Source: Parachlamydiales bacterium (lineage in GTDB: Bacteria; Chlamydiota; Chlamydiia; Chlamydiales; Rhabdochlamydiaceae). Taken from it: DNA of 39,181 bases. A program made the translations under genes and the position numbers. Below are positions 34,265-39,181 of this stretch, in pieces. The notes below the pieces were generated by a model. It was not told where the DNA came from and made no database searches. It worked only from the letters and a program-made list of their open reading frames with translations. The stretch covers positions 1-39,181 of the forward strand of contig JAHFTQ010000016.1 of the NCBI GenBank assembly GCA_023265455.1, in the 5' to 3' direction. Within the stretch, counting starts at the first letter, position 1. Each line of letters begins with the position of its first letter.

Positions 34265-35495
34265 AAATCACTCCTGGCAAATAGCTGTTACGAAAGATAA
34301 CCGAGAAATTTTCGAGGTTAGAAATAGGGTAGTAAGTCATGAATTCATTGGAAGAAAAGGGGAACAGTTTCATTTTTTGAATCGTCTCTTTATTCGTAAA
34401 TAGCACTTGAAGTACGCCGGAGAAAACCTTCATCCGAATCTTGACCCAATACGATATCTGATTAGGCGTATGTGTTTGATTAATCATTGCTTGAACAAGA
34501 TACGACCAAGGAATCCTATTTCCTTGAATATGGATCGGGAGTGTTTTTTTGTATAACCATCGCTTAATTCTTTGTGCCCATCGCGCAAGTTTGCCGTTGT
34601 AATATAGAGAGAAAGTGAGAGGGGAAATCGAAAATGTGGATGGAGGGGTCTCTATGGTTAGGTTCAACCTCTCAGCCTCCTTACATAGCTCCATTGCGTA
34701 AGGTGAGAGTCCTTCAAGACAAATGAGTGCATTAGCCGCCCAATAAAGAATGCCTGCTTGCGCTTTTACATGTTCAGTGTTTAACTCATTTGCTTGATCA
34801 GAAAGAAATCGATCGAGAATAAAAAATTTATCTTTGCAAAATTGTTTAAGGGATTCAGCTCTATAACTCATTGAAGTTCGGTCACCAAGAGCTGTCATGA
34901 GTAATTCAGGTCGATGGATGATTGCACTGGAGGGAAAGCGGTAGCCCATCCTAAGCCAAAAATCATAATCGGGACATGTTTTAAGTGACTCATCATAGAA
35001 TAGAGTATCACCAAGGATTTTTCTATTCAAAAGCCCTGCAGTAGAGGGAAATAGCTCGCATTTCATAAATTTGATCAGGTCAAAAGGTTCAGGAATAAAC
35101 CGTGCAACCTCTTTTCCTTGTTTGTCCACTAAGAGCATCCCCCCATAGATAACAGCTGCGGAAGGATGGTCTTTAAACCATTCGAGAAGCTTTTCAAGAG
35201 TATCATCAAATAGACACTCATCAGAGGCCGCTAAAAAAAGATAATCACCACAGCATCTAGAAATTCCTCGGTTATAGGCTTGCCCGATGCCGGAATCAGA
35301 TTGAGATTGAATGTCAATTTTTGGAAGATCTTGAATGGTCGATAGGTATTCCAAAGTTCCATCTGTTGATACCCCGTCTTGAATGATCAGCTCAAAATGT
35401 CTATATGTTTGACGTCGGAGGCCTTCTATTGCATTTTTTAGGTGGGGGAGAGAATTTTTTGTTGGAATAACAACCGAGATCAGAGGTTTATTCAT
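34218..35495 (-). CDS. Family 2 glycosyltransferase
   Basis: A 425-residue GT-A enzyme. Seen: the classic start LISVVIPTKNSLPHLKNAIEGLRRQTYRHFELIIQDGVSTDGT, then SDSGIGQAYNRGISRCCGDYLFLAASDE, where SDE replaces the usual DxD, and the acceptor-side CPDYDFWLRMGYRF. The last ~150 residues (from about 270) are unassigned and may aid membrane or partner binding. It acts in the cytoplasm on lipid-linked sugar in glycan assembly. It begins two bases after the dehydrogenase stop and overlaps the acyltransferase start, so it is tightly coupled within the operon. Confidence 0.88.
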   Translation of the reverse strand: MNKPLISVVIPTKNSLPHLKNAIEGLRRQTYRHFELIIQDGVSTDGTLEYLSTIQDLPKIDIQSQSDSGIGQAYNRGISRCCGDYLFLAASDECLFDDTLEKLLEWFKDHPSAAVIYGGMLLVDKQGKEVARFIPEPFDLIKFMKCELFPSTAGLLNRKILGDTLFYDESLKTCPDYDFWLRMGYRFPSSAIIHRPELLMTALGDRTSMSYRAESLKQFCKDKFFILDRFLSDQANELNTEHVKAQAGILYWAANALICLEGLSPYAMELCKEAERLNLTIETPPSTFSISPLTFSLYYNGKLARWAQRIKRWLYKKTLPIHIQGNRIPWSYLVQAMINQTHTPNQISYWVKIRMKVFSGVLQVLFTNKETIQKMKLFPFSSNEFMTYYPISNLENFSVIFRNSYLPGVIFEIYELSIIELPRSL

Positions 35496-35497
35496 CG

Positions 35498-36904
35498 TTA
35501 ATTTGTTAAAAGTTTAAGGTGATTTCTCAGACGAGGAGTTTTCCACAAAGGCGATGGTACAGCACTCCCTTGACCTAGCGGGATATAGCGACCAATCTGC
35601 TCTCTTTGAGAAGGGGTTAAACATCTCCAGCAATCAATCACAGTTTTGTCTTTGGCTATCGACCAGTTGATTGTACTGAGTTCTTTGAGAGGGGCTGTGA
35701 TGACAATGACAGATGCCTTGTCAAGGCAGTCGTTACCACTTGTTGCATAGTTGACCTGGAGACCGAACTTATCCTTGGTATTTTGAAGAGCCATAGGATC
35801 CCATGCTGTAATCTGCCTTCTTTCATTGATGCACGCTTGGATGAGATCAATGCTATACGATCGTTCAATGAGCGAAGTTTCCGGTTTATAAGAGAGGCCG
35901 AGCACCCCAATGGTATCTTTGGGCTCACAAAGTTCTAAGATTTTAAATAAGATATAAGATCCGTGTTCTTCATTAAAGATATCGATATGGCGAGGCATAC
36001 TGCTTGAAACATCGATCATATCTAAAAAAGCTGCTAAGGCTTTATTGTCCCTGGGCCAGCAAGGGCCACCAAAGGGAGTCGCACCTTTAAAAAACCGTTT
36101 GCCCATTCGATGGGAAAGAGCCTCTGTGATACGATCGACATTCGCAAGAGGGGTTTCAGAACAGGCTGCCATCAACATATTTGCAAATGAGACTCTCATG
36201 GTTTCATGCGTATTGGAAGCCAGCTTTGTAATCTCTGCTTCAATAGGATGCATCCGCGCAATGGGTGTATGATCGGGAACCATTGATCGATGGGCTGCCA
36301 AGACAAGATCTCCGGATGTTGGGTCGGTCTCACCAATGAGAACGTAATCTGGAGTCTCTATTCCTTTGACGATTTCGCCGAGTGCGATAAAGGATGGATT
36401 ATAGCAATATCCAAGGTCTCGACCTATTTTGCGGCCGGAAGACTTCTCAAGTTCAGGGATGATGAACTGATCACTTGAGCCGGGAAGTACTGTGCTCACA
36501 AGGGAGACGACATGACGACCGTCTTTATTTCTGAGGGCCTTCCCAATAGCTTGACAAGCTTCTAGAACAAAGCGCAATGAAAACCCGTTAAAGGAATTGC
36601 TTGGAGTAGGGACAATAATAAAAGTAAGCGATGTTTTTTGAATGGCTTCTTCAGCATTTGCCGTTGCTAATAAACGAGTTAAGGAGGATAAGATTCGATC
36701 TTGGACACCGGGCTCATCAGAGCTGATTGTTTTGTTATTGAGAGAGGAGACGAGATAATCATTGATATCAACTCCAATCACATTATGTCCAGCCGAAGCG
36801 AGGCAAGATGATAAGGTAAGGCCTACTTTTCCAAGACCAAAGACTGAGACATCTAGTTGTTTTTTACGAATAATAGTCTCTTCAAGAAGTGTAACCTGGG
36901 ACAT
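35498..36904 (-). CDS. UDP-glucose/GDP-mannose dehydrogenase family protein
   Basis: A 468-residue NAD-dependent enzyme that oxidises a sugar nucleotide C6 alcohol to the uronic acid. Seen: the Rossmann start DVSVFGLGKVGLTLSSCLASAGHNVIGVDIN, TFIIVPTPS, VSLVSTVLPGSSDQ, YNPSFIALGEIVKG, the central THETMRVSFANM, the catalytic Cys in FGGPCWPRDNKAL, and the C-terminal Rossmann GVLGLSYKPETSLIERSYSIDLI. Whether it makes UDP-glucuronate, UDP-GlcNAcA or GDP-mannuronate cannot be told. It starts 13 bases after the epimerase stop and feeds sugar acids to the glycan made by this operon. Confidence 0.92.
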   Translation of the reverse strand: MSQVTLLEETIIRKKQLDVSVFGLGKVGLTLSSCLASAGHNVIGVDINDYLVSSLNNKTISSDEPGVQDRILSSLTRLLATANAEEAIQKTSLTFIIVPTPSNSFNGFSLRFVLEACQAIGKALRNKDGRHVVSLVSTVLPGSSDQFIIPELEKSSGRKIGRDLGYCYNPSFIALGEIVKGIETPDYVLIGETDPTSGDLVLAAHRSMVPDHTPIARMHPIEAEITKLASNTHETMRVSFANMLMAACSETPLANVDRITEALSHRMGKRFFKGATPFGGPCWPRDNKALAAFLDMIDVSSSMPRHIDIFNEEHGSYILFKILELCEPKDTIGVLGLSYKPETSLIERSYSIDLIQACINERRQITAWDPMALQNTKDKFGLQVNYATSGNDCLDKASVIVITAPLKELSTINWSIAKDKTVIDCWRCLTPSQREQIGRYIPLGQGSAVPSPLWKTPRLRNHLKLLTN

Positions 36905-36917
36905 AAATACTTTTTGC

Positions 36918-37898
36918 TTAAGTTTGGGCAGTTCTCAATATTTCTGGCACTCCTGAAAATCCTTGCCAGAGAGGATCTAGAAAAACTTTTTGTTGGATCG
37001 CCTGTGCGACCTCTAGGAAAGCGTGTTCAACAGTAAAACTAGGGGTAAATCCGAGCTGATCTCGAATTCGCCTATCGCTCACTTGATAGTCACGAAGATC
37101 TGCTGCTTTATCGATGATGTCAATATAGCTCTTGGGAAAATGTTTTTCAGCAAGATCAGCGAGATCTTTTTTTTGATAATTTTCAGTAATGACATTGAAA
37201 ACCTGGCGATTCAGTTGCTCATGAGGAGCTCTTAGGCAATGTGTAATGGCTCTTGCAGCATCTTTGATGTGAAGAAAAGGTCGCCATGCTTGAGGGGCAA
37301 AAATTTTTATAGGAACTCCCAAAACTGCTGAGCGAGAAAGATCATTGACTAGAAGATCAAAGCGCATTTTAGGAGAAAGGCCACAAATCGTGCCAAATCG
37401 AAGAATCGTTGTAATGAGAGATGTCTCACTTGCCAAAATGGCTTGCTCAGCTAAAGTTTTCGAAATGGCATAGTCCGTGAGAGGGTTGAGGGGAGATTCC
37501 TCAGTTGTTAAGGTGTTGGGGGTTGATATGCCGTAGTTACTGCAGGTGCTGATAAAAATAAATCGTTCCACATCACATTGCTGAGAAGCAGCAAGTGTAA
37601 TCTTAGCTCCTTCAAGATTGATGGATCTTGCGGCTGTAGGATCGACCAAACAGGCGGCTTCTCCTACAACCGCTGCCAGATGAACGACAGCGTCGATGCC
37701 TTTCATTGCTGCAAACACTGCATGGGGGTCTCGAATATCGCCTTGAATAAAACGAAAGGGAAAATCAGAAAATGCGATCAGATGGTGTGCGCCAAAGAGG
37801 CAATTATCAAAAACAGAGACTTCAAACCCTTGTTGGAGCAAATAAGCGGCAGCCATAGTGCCAACATACCCGGCTCCGCCCGTCACTAATACTCTCAT
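36918..37898 (-). CDS. NAD-dependent epimerase/dehydratase (extended SDR)
   Basis: A 326-residue extended short-chain dehydrogenase acting on a nucleotide sugar. Seen: the NAD loop VLVTGGAGYVGTMAAAYLLQQGF, GDIRDPHAV, VVHLAAVVGEAAC, the Ser of FISTCSNYG, and the YAISK catalytic Tyr-Lys pair, followed by RFGTICGLSPKMR. It could be a 4-epimerase, 4,6-dehydratase or 4-reductase; the catalytic Thr/Asp-Glu pair of dehydratases is not evident, so an epimerase or reductase role is more likely. Its ATG overlaps the aminotransferase stop by four bases. Confidence 0.9.
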   Translation of the reverse strand: MRVLVTGGAGYVGTMAAAYLLQQGFEVSVFDNCLFGAHHLIAFSDFPFRFIQGDIRDPHAVFAAMKGIDAVVHLAAVVGEAACLVDPTAARSINLEGAKITLAASQQCDVERFIFISTCSNYGISTPNTLTTEESPLNPLTDYAISKTLAEQAILASETSLITTILRFGTICGLSPKMRFDLLVNDLSRSAVLGVPIKIFAPQAWRPFLHIKDAARAITHCLRAPHEQLNRQVFNVITENYQKKDLADLAEKHFPKSYIDIIDKAADLRDYQVSDRRIRDQLGFTPSFTVEHAFLEVAQAIQQKVFLDPLWQGFSGVPEILRTAQT

Positions 37899-38983
37899 AT
37901 TAACATGATTCCAGAGTTTTTGATGACTTGTGCAATATAATGCGCATCTTCTGGAGTCAGTGTCATGCCAAAGGGAAGATAGACGGCATGCTTAGTCCAG
38001 AAATCGGCATTAGAATACGTTTGCTGTGCAAGTTGGTGGTAAGCGGGATGTTCACAAAGGGTGCGATATTGGCGAATAGCAGAAATCCCTTGTTGTTTTA
38101 ATGTTTCAACCAGCAGATCGGGTTGTTTTGTAAAGACGATATTGTGAAGAGGAGCTTGCTGCCCCGGTACGGAAAAGATAAATTGTCCAAGCTGCTCTTT
38201 GAGGATATCGTAGATTTCCCTGCGCTTTTCCAAACGGTGATTTAAATCGGTTAATTGGCAATGACCCAGTGAAGAAAGAATATCGTTAAAGCGGAGATTA
38301 GATCCGATACCTCTATTGAGATTTGTTTTGCGCCACTCCAAATCTCCTTGGTCAATGAAAGCAGCAGCTTCATCAAAAAATTTTGGATTAGACGAGACCA
38401 AAGCCCCCCCTTGCCCTGTTGTTAAAACCTTCGGTGTACTAAAAGAGTAGATACCTATAGTTCCAAACATGCCCGCATGAATTCCTTGATAGGAGTGACC
38501 TAGAGCGCAAGCAGCATCTTCGATGAGTGGAAGGCCTGCGGCATCACAGATTTGCTTGATCGTTACTAAATTAGGCCCTGTATACCCGGAAAAATTGACA
38601 AAGCAGACGGCTCTGGTTTTTTTCGAAATATTTTGAGAGAGCTGATCAGGAGACATGCAGCCTGTCCGATCAATATCCACAAGTTTTGGAGAGAGTCCAA
38701 TAGAGGCGAAGGCGTTGATTGTTGAAATAACTCCATACGCAGGAACGAGAATTTCATCACCTGCCTCAAGCCCGAGAGCGCTTGCAGCAACACTAAGAGC
38801 AACTGTTCCGCTCACTGTTAAAAGACAAGAAGGAGCTCCGACATAATTGGCTAGAGCTCTTGCAAATTCTTGTGATCGCTTGCCAGGGCCAATAAGTCCC
38901 GACAGAATTTGGTCTCTAACCACATCGGCATAGGCTGGTGGAAGCCAAGGCTCCACCAGAGGAATTGTTTTTGATTGCTGCAT
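37895..38983 (-). CDS. DegT/DnrJ/EryC1/StrS-family sugar aminotransferase
   Basis: A 362-residue PLP-dependent enzyme that aminates a keto nucleotide sugar. Seen: GLIGPGKRSQEFARALANYVGAP, the SGTVALSVAASALGLEAGDEILVPAYG phosphate-binding region, LIEDAACALGHSYQG with the pyridine-binding Asp, and the PLP lysine in IYSFSTPKVLTTGQGGALV. The C-terminal region (RLEKRREIYDILKEQL ... YHQLAQQTYSNADFW) is typical. Together with the epimerase and the acyltransferase it points to an acylated amino sugar. It is the first gene of the minus-strand operon, behind a good promoter candidate. Confidence 0.93.
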   Translation of the reverse strand: MQQSKTIPLVEPWLPPAYADVVRDQILSGLIGPGKRSQEFARALANYVGAPSCLLTVSGTVALSVAASALGLEAGDEILVPAYGVISTINAFASIGLSPKLVDIDRTGCMSPDQLSQNISKKTRAVCFVNFSGYTGPNLVTIKQICDAAGLPLIEDAACALGHSYQGIHAGMFGTIGIYSFSTPKVLTTGQGGALVSSNPKFFDEAAAFIDQGDLEWRKTNLNRGIGSNLRFNDILSSLGHCQLTDLNHRLEKRREIYDILKEQLGQFIFSVPGQQAPLHNIVFTKQPDLLVETLKQQGISAIRQYRTLCEHPAYHQLAQQTYSNADFWTKHAVYLPFGMTLTPEDAHYIAQVIKNSGIMLI

Positions 38984-39014
38984 TGGTAATCCAATTTTTT
39001 AATCGAATGGCGGG

Positions 39015-39044
39015 ATGCTAACAAAAAATAAAAAGGAAAGTCAA
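39015..39044 (-). promoter_or_regulatory. Candidate sigma-66/70 promoter of the minus-strand glycan operon
   Basis: On the minus strand TTGACT (39044-39039) is followed after 18 bases of AT-rich sequence by TAGCAT (39020-39015), a fair -35/-10 pair 32 bases upstream of the aminotransferase ATG. By-eye match only. Confidence 0.5.
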
Positions 39045-39067
39045 CGCTATTTTCCGTATCTGTAAGG

Positions 39068-39115
39068 GCAAAGTTGTAATGTCACCTTTCAGCAAAGTTA
39101 AAATGTCCCCTTTTG
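39068..39115 (+). repeat. Two adjacent 24-bp imperfect direct repeats at an IS end
   Basis: GCAAAGTTGTAATGTCACC... (39068-39091) and GCAAAGTTAAAATGTCCCC... (39092-39115) agree at 19 of 24 positions and lie just before a transposase start. Such blocks are usual transposase-binding sites in the end of an insertion sequence. Confidence 0.7.
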
Positions 39116-39136
39116 AACCAAGAAAGGTAGAGGGAT

Positions 39137-39181
39137 ATGAAAACGGAGCTGACCATGACTTTGAAAGAAGCAGACCGCTTG
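39137..39181 (+). CDS. Start of an insertion-sequence transposase (cut by the right edge)
   Basis: ATG 39137 follows GAGGGAT and opens MKTELTMTLKEADRL before the window ends. The opening resembles the HTH start of integrase-type transposases of the ISNCY/IS481-like groups (KEADRL...), and the IS-end-like direct repeats directly upstream support a transposase. Only 15 codons are visible, so family and integrity are unknown. Confidence 0.55.
   Translation, partial: MKTELTMTLKEADRL

Noticed and set aside
39015..39175. CRISPR-like array suggested by adjacent 24-bp repeats at the right edge
   Set aside because: Only two imperfect copies with no spacers between them, next to a transposase start; better explained as an IS end.

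Overview
The window looks like a chromosome segment of a chlamydia-related bacterium (Chlamydiota, probably one of the environmental Parachlamydiales-type lineages). The clearest markers are a topoisomerase I with a C-terminal SWIB domain, a fusion typical of Chlamydiae, and a divergent, groES-less GroEL paralogue. That groEL lies in a groEL – uvrD – rpoN order which, from memory, matches the groEL2/uvrD/rpoN neighbourhood of Chlamydia trachomatis. The species cannot be named from the sequence alone. Genes are dense, with many stop/start overlaps.

Left part (1-10,100). A TnpB (IS200/IS605 accessory nuclease) gene cut by the left edge; an unrecognised winged-helix-like protein; a compact group of GNAT acetyltransferase, NTF2/SnoaL-like protein and nitrilase-superfamily hydrolase, where the first two start back-to-back inside one CATATG; a DinD homologue; the GroEL paralogue; and a bifunctional proline-catabolic enzyme, PutA.

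Middle (10,100-24,100). A tandem duplication of Rpn-type PD-(D/E)XK nuclease genes, the second overlapping the start of a UvrD/PcrA helicase; a GT9 heptosyltransferase-like gene convergent with uvrD; rpoN (sigma-54); an unknown protein; an FMN reductase; and a methyltransferase with a signal peptide. On the minus strand are a membrane HExxH protein and two tandem GT32-like glycosyltransferases that carry export signals and C-terminal membrane anchors. A 738-base gene-free stretch (20,867-21,604) is full of hairpins and resembles two degenerate, ORF-less IS200/IS605-type elements. It ends directly at topA, with one hairpin lying between a good Shine-Dalgarno sequence and the topA start.

Right part (24,100-39,181). 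Two convergent operons for surface glycan synthesis and export. The plus-strand operon holds a GT-A glycosyltransferase, a second secreted methyltransferase (paralogue of the one near 17.4 kb), two tandem FkbM methyltransferases with signal peptides, and an ABC-2 polysaccharide exporter (Wzm/Wzt type). The minus-strand operon holds a DegT aminotransferase, an epimerase/dehydratase, a UDP-glucose/GDP-mannose dehydrogenase, a GT2 glycosyltransferase, a NeuD/PglD-like acyltransferase and a methyltransferase. A group II intron with its reverse transcriptase/maturase sits between the two convergent operons, followed by a perfect 17-bp terminator hairpin. The right edge holds the end and first codons of another insertion sequence.

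The most interesting patterns are (i) a repeated family of methyltransferases and glycosyltransferases that appear to be exported although their donors (SAM, nucleotide sugars) are normally cytoplasmic, (ii) the structured ORF-less elements upstream of topA, and (iii) the possible loop-out ribosome binding site of topA.
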